Shown here one piece after another: positions 1 through 7,311 of a stretch of 64,000 bases of DNA (position 1 is the first letter of the stretch; each line of letters opens with the position of its first letter). The notes beneath the pieces are model-generated. The model worked only from the letters and a program-made list of their open reading frames with translations, ran no database searches and was not told where the DNA came from. The stretch spans positions 372,001 to 436,000 of the forward strand of contig JAJNNC010000006.1 in the NCBI GenBank assembly GCA_021730635.1, in the 5' to 3' direction. The DNA comes from Catalimonadaceae bacterium JC749. GTDB lineage: Bacteria; Bacteroidota; Bacteroidia; Cytophagales; Cyclobacteriaceae. The position numbers were made by a program, and so were the translations under genes.

Positions 1-1813
1 CACCATCCGGTCCGAATTCCATGTCGATGGGCTTGGAAACGGGCATATCCGGCAAAAAAGGTTCTATTTTGACAGGATGTCCCTCTTCATCAAAAGTGAC
101 TACTTTGATCCAGCTTCTGGCCCATTCATAGATAAAGAACTTACCGTTATAGTAGTCAGGGAACTTCACAGAAGAATTCGGGTAACGATCCGAATAAAAG
201 ATAGGACCTGCCATGGCAGAGCGTGAACCTGTACCCAGATTCGGCCAGATGTCGGACTCGCTGTAAGGATACCAGATCATGGCCCCTTTGGCAGGAGGCA
301 ATTCCCGACTACCATAGTTGTAGGGAGAATCATTGACAGGATGTTCCGGGTCAAAATATTCTCCCGGGGTATTGGTCGTAAAATCCCAATCCGGATAGGC
401 TTTATTATCCGCCACAAAATAGGGCCAGCCAAAATTACCTGCCTGCCGGGCCTGGTTCCACTCGTCATAACTTTGGGGACCCTGAATGCTGGCTTCTCCT
501 ACATCCGGACCCACATCACCCCAATACAGCCAGTTTGTTTTCCAGTCGATGGCAATACGGAAAGGGTTCCGGCAACCCATGGCATAAATTTCCGGTCGAC
601 CCAGGGAGCCATCTTTCGGAAACAGGTTGCCACTGGGAATGCTGTATGAGCCATCTTCGTTGACCCGGATTCTTAGTATTTTGCCTCTCAGATCCTGGGT
701 ATTCCCGGAAGATTTCTGGGCGTCAAAAGGGCTACGCCCCGGTCTTTCATCGATGGGGGTATACCCATCCGACTCTTTGGAGCTGGTATTATCTCCGGTA
801 GAAAGATAAAGCAGCCCATCAGGACCAAACTGGATAGAACCGCCGGTATGGCAACAGGTTTCCCGTTGGGTAGGTACCTCCAGGATAACTTTTTCACTGG
901 AGAGGATGAGGCTGTCGTCGGCCAGGTAAAACCTTGACAGACGCTGCAAAGAATCCGGGTTGGGTGCCGAATAAAACAGGTATATTCTGCGGTTCATCTT
1001 AAATTTGGGGTCCAGGGCTACCCCCAGCATACCGTCTTCATAGTTTCCTTCTGTATTCACGTCAAAGCGAGCCAGCAGCTTCACCTGCTTGGTCTCCGGG
1101 TTATAGAGTTTTACTTCTCCCCTTCTTTGCACATAAATTACTTTACCATCGGGTAACACATCCAGCTCCATCGGCTCATTCAGATCACCATCCAGCACGA
1201 TGCGCGTAAAGCGGCTTTCGTCAGGCACCTGTAGTGATCGGGCTCTATCGTAATGCAGGCTATTGCTTCCGATGGAGGTTGTCAGCATTTCGGCCAGTTG
1301 CTCATCCGGAAAGTCTACCAGGGAAGAAAGAAAAGTAACTTGCCCTCCATCAAAGCTATGACTGCCCTGCCACTGCTTTTCTGTCTTTTCCTGTGTATTC
1401 ACCTGCGTTACCTTCACAGGATGCTCATCAGCCGGCGCCAGGGCTGTTATCATCCGGTCGTGCCAGGGCCACTGATAGGCTGGCTCCAGCATGGTATTCA
1501 CACCGATGATACCGCCACCGGCCTGTACGTATCGTTCCAGATCAGTCTGTTGCTTGTAGTTTAAGGCTTGTCCCGGTATGTCAAGAAAAACGACGGTGCT
1601 ATAAAACTGAAGCGTGTCTTCCCTGAGGAGAGAAAGGTTACTGGTAGTATCCACCCGGATAGCCTCGGTGGCACTGACCGACTGTAACTTCTGAATATCC
1701 CTTTCAATGTTGGTTTCCTTGGCATTGTAAAAGACAAGTAGTTTCTTTTCCTGCAGGCGATGACCACAAGCCACCAACCAAAGCAAGCCTAAAATGCCAA
1801 TATAATGTTTCAT
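1..1813 (-). CDS. Lipoprotein with ThuA-like and PQQ-type sugar dehydrogenase (GSDH) domains, 3' end cut by window
   Basis: The frame opens with ATG at 1813 and runs without a stop to the window edge (604 residues), so the C-terminus is missing. Residues 1-16 form a lipoprotein signal ending in LVAC (lipidated Cys16), which places it on the outer or periplasmic face of a membrane. Residues about 22-150 look like a ThuA-type, class I amidotransferase-like fold (a strand with VVFLDIPG, then GGGIIGVNT). From about residue 180 a six-bladed glucose/sorbosone dehydrogenase propeller follows, with CCHTGGSIQFGPDGLLYLSTGDN-type and CRNPFRIAID-type blades. Related Bacteroidetes proteins often continue into cytochrome c or carbohydrate-binding modules, which cannot be checked here. 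The likely role is periplasmic oxidation or binding of a sugar; the substrate is unknown. The family call is firm, the function is inferred. Confidence 0.85.
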   Translation of the reverse strand, partial: MKHYIGILGLLWLVACGHRLQEKKLLVFYNAKETNIERDIQKLQSVSATEAIRVDTTSNLSLLREDTLQFYSTVVFLDIPGQALNYKQQTDLERYVQAGGGIIGVNTMLEPAYQWPWHDRMITALAPADEHPVKVTQVNTQEKTEKQWQGSHSFDGGQVTFLSSLVDFPDEQLAEMLTTSIGSNSLHYDRARSLQVPDESRFTRIVLDGDLNEPMELDVLPDGKVIYVQRRGEVKLYNPETKQVKLLARFDVNTEGNYEDGMLGVALDPKFKMNRRIYLFYSAPNPDSLQRLSRFYLADDSLILSSEKVILEVPTQRETCCHTGGSIQFGPDGLLYLSTGDNTSSKESDGYTPIDERPGRSPFDAQKSSGNTQDLRGKILRIRVNEDGSYSIPSGNLFPKDGSLGRPEIYAMGCRNPFRIAIDWKTNWLYWGDVGPDVGEASIQGPQSYDEWNQARQAGNFGWPYFVADNKAYPDWDFTTNTPGEYFDPEHPVNDSPYNYGSRELPPAKGAMIWYPYSESDIWPNLGTGSRSAMAGPIFYSDRYPNSSVKFPDYYNGKFFIYEWARSWIKVVTFDEEGHPVKIEPFLPDMPVSKPIDMEFGPDG

Positions 1814-1875
1814 AAGTTGTAGGTTGAGGAGTGCTTTTTTTTGATACAACTTTCAAAATTAAAGAATTCACTTTA

Positions 1876-1914
1876 ATAAAAAAATCAGCGAACTGTCTAC
1901 AGTGTCGCTGATTT
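1876..1914 (-). terminator. Intrinsic terminator of the small gene at 2080-2397
   Basis: A 10-bp arm at 1882-1891 (AAATCAGCGA) pairs perfectly with 1905-1914 (TCGCTGATTT). An inner stem (ACTGT with ACAGT) closes almost the whole loop. Read on the minus strand, the hairpin runs directly into seven T residues. It separates the 2080-2397 gene from the lipoprotein gene starting at 1813, so those two are probably separate transcripts. Confidence 0.8.
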
Positions 1915-2079
1915 GATAGCATTACTTTTTGGAAAACAGAAAATGAGTCTGGCGTTCTCATCTCCAGGCTGACAATGAATGATAGGTTTCCTTACTGAGC
2001 TGTCAGGAAAATTATTGTGGGGCCTCCCCTACCCACCAAAAACTCTTATGTAGAACCGGCTGCTTCACGGAAATTGTAA

Positions 2080-2397
2080 TTACTTCCGCTGCTCTTCCAC
2101 ATCCTTCATAAACTCAGCCAGTTCGTCTACATAAGTGCCATAAGGCGTTACTACTGTTCCTTTCACTCCATTCTGGCCTTTCACAGCGTATAAAATAGAC
2201 ATATCATCCGGGTTGCTTTCTCCCTCGAAGCGATGTTCTTCTATGATCTTCAATTCAGAAGCCTGATAGGTATTGCCAGAAGTATCTTTAAGAACACCTC
2301 CCGCAAAAACAAATTCTTGTTGATATCCTTTTTCTTCCAGCTCTTTGAGCTTAACGGAGAGAGGGGTCAGGTGTGCTTTAGAATCTTGCGTATTCAT
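2080..2397 (-). CDS. Small conserved Bacteroidetes protein, often labelled phosphoribosylpyrophosphate synthetase
   Basis: A 105-residue soluble protein counted from ATG at 2397; a TTG three codons upstream is also in frame but less likely. It has no signal peptide. It matches my memory of a small Bacteroidetes family with the pattern EEHRFEGESNPDD followed by VLYAVxxxxGVKGxVxxxYGxY. That family is frequently, and probably wrongly, annotated as a phosphoribosylpyrophosphate synthetase; it is far too short for that enzyme and lacks a PRPP-binding loop. The product is acidic and has a helical C-terminus (ELAEFMKDVEEQRK). It has its own terminator downstream and appears monocistronic. Function unknown. 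Confidence 0.7.
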   Translation of the reverse strand: MNTQDSKAHLTPLSVKLKELEEKGYQQEFVFAGGVLKDTSGNTYQASELKIIEEHRFEGESNPDDMSILYAVKGQNGVKGTVVTPYGTYVDELAEFMKDVEEQRK

Positions 2398-2504
2398 GGT
2401 AAACAAGTTAAATAGTTGTCACACAAAAAATTTTACTAATTCAACCTGTGCTTCCGCCGAATGTTTGGTTTATACCCACCTTCCTTTTGTAAAAGTTAAT
2501 GCCA

Positions 2505-3515
2505 TCAACCAAAAATCGGGGGTAAGGGAATGTTGGGGCTATTTCGAAGTCTCTCCAAAAATCCGGGTTTGATTTTCTGCAGGAAGGCTGGTTCAGTCAG
2601 CCGGATGCCCACAAACAGGCGGAGCTGGCTGCTCAGCTCCTGAAAGTTCCACGTTTCTACCTGAAAAGAAGCATAGTCCATCACACCATAGACACCAGCA
2701 TAGAAATGACCATTGTCATAGCCAAAGCCCGCACGTCCATCATAAATCGGTTTGACAGAGAAGGCATGAATGGTCTGCGCGTTCTCCAGGCGTTTTTGTT
2801 GAAATCCCAGACCCGCCAGCCCATACAAATGCAGGTAAAAACGCTGAGACAGCACCCAGGTGCCGGTATATCCGATCAGGCTTGTGATCGATGCCAGACG
2901 AACATCATGTATGAGGGAAGGATCTTCAGGAGTTATCCACCCACGCGGCAAAATACCTTGTTCACCCTGGAGCTTGAAGTAGGAGAATCCCCCTGACAGT
3001 AAAAACGAACCGGCTGATTTTATCTGACGATTGCCCTGGTTGAAGGGAGACCGGAGCGATATTTTATCTCCTTCGGGTAAATAGGTAATGGAAGCCTGTA
3101 TTTTTCTGGCCAGCAGGTCACTGTTGAAGTAGTCGGCCAGGGCATTGGGTCTACTTCCTACCGGATGAATATAATAGCCTTTATAACGCTGATAGATGCC
3201 ATCGATCAACCAGTATTTAGCAAAAAGAGAACCCTGAAAATCAAAACGTTTTATCTGCTCATATTGGCGGGTTTGTGGCAGGGGTACCAGGAAGTTAAAC
3301 CCAATATTCCAGAGGAAGCCCCCAAAACCTGCATAGGGTCGGTATTGTGGCCCATAGGAAAATACAGAATCTCCCTGGTTGTTTTTCACCCGGAGGTTGA
3401 GACCTTTGTTAACCCACAACAGCCTCAGGTTTAAAGTATCCGGGAAGGGCTGCGTATACAATATCTCCTCTTCCTGTGCTGTTACCCTCAAAGGCATCCA
3501 CAGGAACACAGACAA
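2505..3515 (-). CDS. DUF4421-like outer-membrane beta-barrel protein
   Basis: About 336 residues, rich in alternating aromatic/polar segments that end in aromatic residues, as in outer-membrane barrels. Segments such as FGGFLWNIGFNF and a DFQGSLFAKYWLIDGIYQRYKGYY-like stretch fit the Bacteroidetes DUF4421 family. The first clear start is TTG at 3515, giving a truncated signal peptide ending in VTAQ. The frame stays open upstream to a TAG and encodes a better signal peptide (EKIITFIARLFCLSVFLW), but this has only near-cognate codons such as ATC at 3554. Either a rare start is used or the true ATG has been mutated or misread. The gene seems to stand alone. Role unknown, perhaps an envelope structural protein. 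Confidence 0.65.
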   Translation of the reverse strand: MSVFLWMPLRVTAQEEEILYTQPFPDTLNLRLLWVNKGLNLRVKNNQGDSVFSYGPQYRPYAGFGGFLWNIGFNFLVPLPQTRQYEQIKRFDFQGSLFAKYWLIDGIYQRYKGYYIHPVGSRPNALADYFNSDLLARKIQASITYLPEGDKISLRSPFNQGNRQIKSAGSFLLSGGFSYFKLQGEQGILPRGWITPEDPSLIHDVRLASITSLIGYTGTWVLSQRFYLHLYGLAGLGFQQKRLENAQTIHAFSVKPIYDGRAGFGYDNGHFYAGVYGVMDYASFQVETWNFQELSSQLRLFVGIRLTEPAFLQKIKPGFLERLRNSPNIPLPPIFG

Positions 3516-3666
3516 GCAAAAAAGCCTAGCAATGAAAGTAATTATTTTTTCGATACGGCAACCAGTTAGACCTTGCTATGCAAGAAGTATTCCACTCCTG
3601 TATCAGGACAGCATGGACGTTGCTTCTGTGTATGGTAAATAAAAATAATCGCCGATTTGTTTATTC

Positions 3667-4524
3667 TTATTTTTCAATGCCGAGCAGTATTCTGCGAATA
3701 TCGTTGGCTTTCTGCATCCACTGATAACTTTTATGGGCATCCTGAGCATCCAGGGTTTCCTTAAACTGCTGCAAGTTTCTAATATACGCTTCCAGTGCCT
3801 GTGAAATATTTTTGGTATTCTGGGTAAAAATAGGCGCCCACATATCGGGAGAACTCTTTGCCAGCCGGACCGTAGAGGAAAAACCACTGCCAGCCATCTC
3901 AAAAATACTACGTTCATCTTTTTCTTTGTCCAGCACCGTATTGCTCAATGCAAAAGAACTGATGTGGCTTAAATGAGATACATAGGCGATGTGCCGGTCA
4001 TGTTCAACAGCTCCCATATAGCTGATCCGCATATTCAACTGCCGCATAAACAGATTCTCTACCATGTCCAGGGCATCCAGATCCGAATTTTCTTTATCAC
4101 ATAATATCATTTGCTTGCCCGGCAACAGCCCCGCAAAAGCCGCTTGCGGTCCGGAATGTTCGGTACCGGCAATGGGATGCCCTGCGACAAAGCGAGACCT
4201 GTTCGGATGATGTTGTATGCACTGGCAAATAAGCTCTTTGGTAGAGCCCAGATCCGTTACTACCGTTTTTTTGCTGATAGCATCCAAAACCTGTGGCAGT
4301 AAGGTAAGAATGACATCGACTGGTGTAGCCAGAATGACGATATCAGCCTGCTTCACCCCTTCTTCCAGGGGAAGAATTTTATGGACGATACCAAAAGATA
4401 AAGCATGGGCGGCGTGCTCCCGGTTTACCTCCACTCCGATGATACGATACCTCCGGCTTTTTGCTTTTAATCCTAAGGCTGTAGAGCCTCCTAGTAATCC
4501 TAAACCTATAATGCAGATATTCAT
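3667..4524 (-). CDS. tyrA: Prephenate dehydrogenase
   Basis: A 285-residue cytosolic enzyme that converts prephenate plus NAD(P)+ to 4-hydroxyphenylpyruvate in tyrosine synthesis. The N-terminus is a Rossmann fold with GLGLLGGS at residues 7-14. The prephenate-binding and catalytic stretch AGHPIAGTEHSG lies at about residues 114-125 (H116, H123). The C-terminal half is the helical dimerisation domain of the TyrA family. No chorismate mutase or ACT domain is attached, so this is the monofunctional form. It follows the aminotransferase at 4676-5836 on the same strand after about 150 bp. That pairing is common in Bacteroidetes aromatic amino acid clusters and suggests co-expression. Confidence 0.93.
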   Translation of the reverse strand: MNICIIGLGLLGGSTALGLKAKSRRYRIIGVEVNREHAAHALSFGIVHKILPLEEGVKQADIVILATPVDVILTLLPQVLDAISKKTVVTDLGSTKELICQCIQHHPNRSRFVAGHPIAGTEHSGPQAAFAGLLPGKQMILCDKENSDLDALDMVENLFMRQLNMRISYMGAVEHDRHIAYVSHLSHISSFALSNTVLDKEKDERSIFEMAGSGFSSTVRLAKSSPDMWAPIFTQNTKNISQALEAYIRNLQQFKETLDAQDAHKSYQWMQKANDIRRILLGIEK

Positions 4525-4675
4525 AAAGGAATCAGTGATACGTTGCTAATTTTATTTATCAACTGCCATAACCGTTCAGAAATATTAAAAATATCCTACG
4601 GTTTATTGAAAAATTTTTTTCGGCTTGTGGCAAAAATAAACAAACAGAATCAAGCATCCTATACTTATAAAAAAA

Positions 4676-5836
4676 TCAAAATTTATTTAATCTATCTAAT
4701 GTTTTTTCCAAAATATGTTTTGTATTACACAATGAAAGCCTAATAAAATTTTTACCTTTTTCACCAAAAATAAAACCTGGAGTCACAAAGACATGATACT
4801 GTTGCAATAAATTGTCTACCCAATCCTCTACCGAACTCACCTGAGAGGGAAGGCGTGCCCAGACAAATAGTCCCTGCTGCTGGGTCGAGTAGGAGCATCC
4901 CAGTTTGTCCAGGATCTGATACACCATTTCCCTTCGTTCGCGGTATACCTCATTCCGCTGTTGATGCCAGACTGGCGGATTTTGTAAGGCCTGTACCGCC
5001 GCTTCCTGTATGGGTTTAAACATACCCGAATCTACATTGCTTTTGATTTTAAAAATTTCATTCAGGTAGGAGGCTGCCCCTGCGACCCAGCCCACCCTCC
5101 AGCCAGCCATATTATGAGATTTGCTCAGGGAATTAAGCTCTATGGCTACCTCTTTCGCGTGGGGTATCGACAGCAGGCTTAGCGGATCGCCAGTGGGTAA
5201 TACTAAACTATATGGATTGTCATGGCATAAAAGAATTTTTTTCTCATGAGCAAAGGCAAGCAATTGTTCAAAAACCTCCCGCCGGGGCGGTCCTCCTGTG
5301 GGCATGTGCGGATAATTCAGCCACATCAGCTTTACTTTCGAGTAATCCTCCCTTCGCATGGCTTCCAGATCCGGTTGCCAGTCTTGCTGCTCTACCAGCG
5401 GATACATCCGGGGGCTGGCTTGCACCATTTGCGTAACCGCACGGTAGGCAGGATAGCCCAGTTCGGGTAGCAGGACTTCATCACCAGAATTCAAAAAGGC
5501 AAGTGAAATATGCGTGATACCTTCTTTAGACCCCATCAGGGGTAATACCTCTTTCTCCGGATCAAGCGAAACGCCATACACCTGATGATACCATTGGGCA
5601 ATGGCTTTTCGCAAGGCCGGGATGCCTTTGTAAGGCTGATATCCATGATGCTCCGCTTGACGGGCCGAATGGCAGAGTGCCTCAATCGTTTCCTCAGAAG
5701 GGGCCATATCCGGACTACCTATGCCCATATTGATCACATCGCAGCCTGCTTCACGCATCCGTTGGATTTCCTGAAGTTTTTTGGAAAAATAATATTCACT
5801 GACGTGTTGCAGTCGATCCGCAGCAGGAATGATCAT
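4676..5836 (-). CDS. PLP-dependent class I/II aminotransferase, probably for aromatic or related amino acids
   Basis: A 386-residue fold-type I aminotransferase. The PLP-binding lysine is K239 in SLSKSHNMAGWRVGW. Other cofactor contacts are visible: N174 in the LNYPHMPTGG motif, D206 and Y209 in HDNPYS, and a C-terminal FIRLSL arginine that would bind the substrate carboxylate. The sequence resembles LL-diaminopimelate and aspartate/aromatic aminotransferases. Because tyrA lies immediately downstream, transamination of prephenate or phenylpyruvate-type keto acids is the likeliest job, but substrate choice cannot be settled from sequence. Upstream is a repeat-rich spacer that separates it from pgk. 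Confidence 0.85.
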   Translation of the reverse strand: MIIPAADRLQHVSEYYFSKKLQEIQRMREAGCDVINMGIGSPDMAPSEETIEALCHSARQAEHHGYQPYKGIPALRKAIAQWYHQVYGVSLDPEKEVLPLMGSKEGITHISLAFLNSGDEVLLPELGYPAYRAVTQMVQASPRMYPLVEQQDWQPDLEAMRREDYSKVKLMWLNYPHMPTGGPPRREVFEQLLAFAHEKKILLCHDNPYSLVLPTGDPLSLLSIPHAKEVAIELNSLSKSHNMAGWRVGWVAGAASYLNEIFKIKSNVDSGMFKPIQEAAVQALQNPPVWHQQRNEVYRERREMVYQILDKLGCSYSTQQQGLFVWARLPSQVSSVEDWVDNLLQQYHVFVTPGFIFGEKGKNFIRLSLCNTKHILEKTLDRLNKF

Positions 5837-5865
5837 AGAACATAAAATGATTGAATGCTAGAATA

Positions 5866-5913
5866 ATTGAAGGATTGAAGGATTGAAGGACTGAGGGGTT
5901 GAAGGACTGAAGG
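5866..5913. repeat. Tandem 8-bp repeat, six copies
   Basis: Six consecutive 8-bp units of the form NNTGARGG: three perfect ATTGAAGG copies at 5866-5889, then ACTGAGGG, GTTGAAGG and ACTGAAGG. Degenerate copies extend further left (GATTGAATG, around 5850). The array lies in the spacer between pgk and the aminotransferase gene, outside any coding region. Arrays of this kind are prone to copy-number change by slippage. Confidence 0.9.
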
Positions 5914-5960
5914 ATTTATGTTACTTTTATTTTACACAAAACCATAAACGCTACACTCAA

Positions 5961-5995
5961 AACCTAGAACCCAGAACCTAGAACCCAAAACCCTA
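5961..5995. repeat. Tandem 14-bp repeat at the 3' end of pgk
   Basis: Two and a half copies of AACCTAGAACCCAR at 5961-5974, 5975-5988 and 5989-5995. The last partial copy overlaps the stop codon end of pgk. The unit differs from the 8-bp array 50 bp away, so two unrelated simple repeats occupy the same spacer. Confidence 0.85.
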
Positions 5996-7183
5996 TTCCA
6001 TCAAAGCTTTCACACCCGGTAATTCTTTTCCCTCCATATATTCCAGCAAAGCGCCTCCTCCGGTAGAGACAAAAGAAACTTTTTCACCATATCCCATGCT
6101 ATTCACAGCGGCTGCCGAATCACCTCCTCCAATGAGTGAAAAGGCTCCTTTTTCTGTGGCACGAACAACGGATTCTGCAATCTGACGGGTTCCTTCGGCA
6201 AAGTTAGACATTTCAAATACACCCATCGGCCCGTTCCACAAGATAGTTTTAGACCGCTGGATATTCTGAGAGAAAACTTCTCTGGCTTCCGGTCCAATAT
6301 CCAATCCCATCCAGCCATCCGGAATAGTGTGGTTATTAGACACTTTTGCTTGCGCATCGTTATCAAATTTATCGGCAATGATAGAATCAATCGGCAGATG
6401 CAGGTGTACGCCTTTTTCCTTCGCTTTCTGAATCAGTTCGTTGGCCAGATCCAGCTTATCCTCTTCAACCAGCGAATTGCCTACTTTACCGCCCATGGCT
6501 TTGAAGAAGGTATAACACATTCCGCCTCCGATAATCAAGTTGTCCACCTTATCCAGTAACTGTTCGATGATTTCAATTTTATCAGAAATTTTGGCGCCCC
6601 CCATAATGGCTGTAAAAGGTTTTGCAGCATTATTAAGCACTTTGTCAGCATTATCCAATTCTGCTTTCAGCAGATAACCGGCTGCTTTTTCGTCAAAAAA
6701 CTGTGCTACCGTGGTGGTGGAAGAATGCGCCCGGTGGGCAGAACCAAAAGCATCGTTGACATATACATCTCCCAGTTTGGCCATTTGCTTCGCCAGTTTC
6801 TCATCCCCTTTGGACTCTTCCGGATGAAAACGGGTATTCTCCAGCAGCAGGACCTCCCCGGGCTGTAGCTGGCTGGCTTTTTTTTCCGCTTCTTCTCCTA
6901 CACAGTCATTGGCAAAATGTACTGTAGCCCCTCCCAGGATTTCTGAAAGATGGTCTACCAGATATTTAAGAGAATATTTTTCATCCGGACCATCTTTAGG
7001 ACGCCCCAAATGTGACATCAATATGGCCGAACCTCCATCATCCAATATTTTTTTAAGGGTAGGGACTGCCGCCGTCATGCGGGTATCATCCGTAATCTTA
7101 AACGATTTATCAAGAGGCACATTAAAATCAACCCGTACCAAAGCCTTCTTGCCTGAAAAATTAATGTCATCAATGGTTTTCAT
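5993..7183 (-). CDS. pgk: Phosphoglycerate kinase
   Basis: A full-length 396-residue cytosolic glycolytic enzyme (1,3-bisphosphoglycerate + ADP to 3-phosphoglycerate + ATP). The N-terminal signature VRVDFNVP is at about residues 17-24. It is followed by the substrate-binding SHLGRP motif, [12 protein letters not shown], and the [11 protein letters not shown] loop. The C-terminal nucleotide domain carries [19 protein letters not shown] and the GGGDSAAA phosphate loop. No oddities. A candidate -7 element lies about 50 bp upstream. The gene is transcribed away from the peptidase gene at 7312. Confidence 0.97.
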   Translation of the reverse strand: MKTIDDINFSGKKALVRVDFNVPLDKSFKITDDTRMTAAVPTLKKILDDGGSAILMSHLGRPKDGPDEKYSLKYLVDHLSEILGGATVHFANDCVGEEAEKKASQLQPGEVLLLENTRFHPEESKGDEKLAKQMAKLGDVYVNDAFGSAHRAHSSTTTVAQFFDEKAAGYLLKAELDNADKVLNNAAKPFTAIMGGAKISDKIEIIEQLLDKVDNLIIGGGMCYTFFKAMGGKVGNSLVEEDKLDLANELIQKAKEKGVHLHLPIDSIIADKFDNDAQAKVSNNHTIPDGWMGLDIGPEAREVFSQNIQRSKTILWNGPMGVFEMSNFAEGTRQIAESVVRATEKGAFSLIGGGDSAAAVNSMGYGEKVSFVSTGGGALLEYMEGKELPGVKALME

Positions 7184-7232
7184 AGTCTAAAAATGGTTTT
7201 ATGAATGGAAAAAAGGATGTAACGTTTTACCG

Positions 7233-7240
7233 CAAATTTA
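7233..7240 (-). promoter_or_regulatory. Candidate -7 box for pgk
   Basis: Read on the minus strand this is TAAATTTG, an exact match to the Bacteroidetes -7 consensus TAnnTTTG, about 50 bp ahead of the pgk start. No clear -33 TTTG was found at the usual distance, so the call is tentative. Confidence 0.35.
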
Positions 7241-7311
7241 ACTTTTAATATATTGTTCGCTATTCTTTCACTGAAAATTCCTGAAGAAACTTATCGCTCT
7301 ATTGTATCTCT

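Noticed and set aside
5850-5995. Possible CRISPR-like array
   Set aside because: Units are 8 and 14 bp in direct tandem with no spacers, and no cas genes are present.
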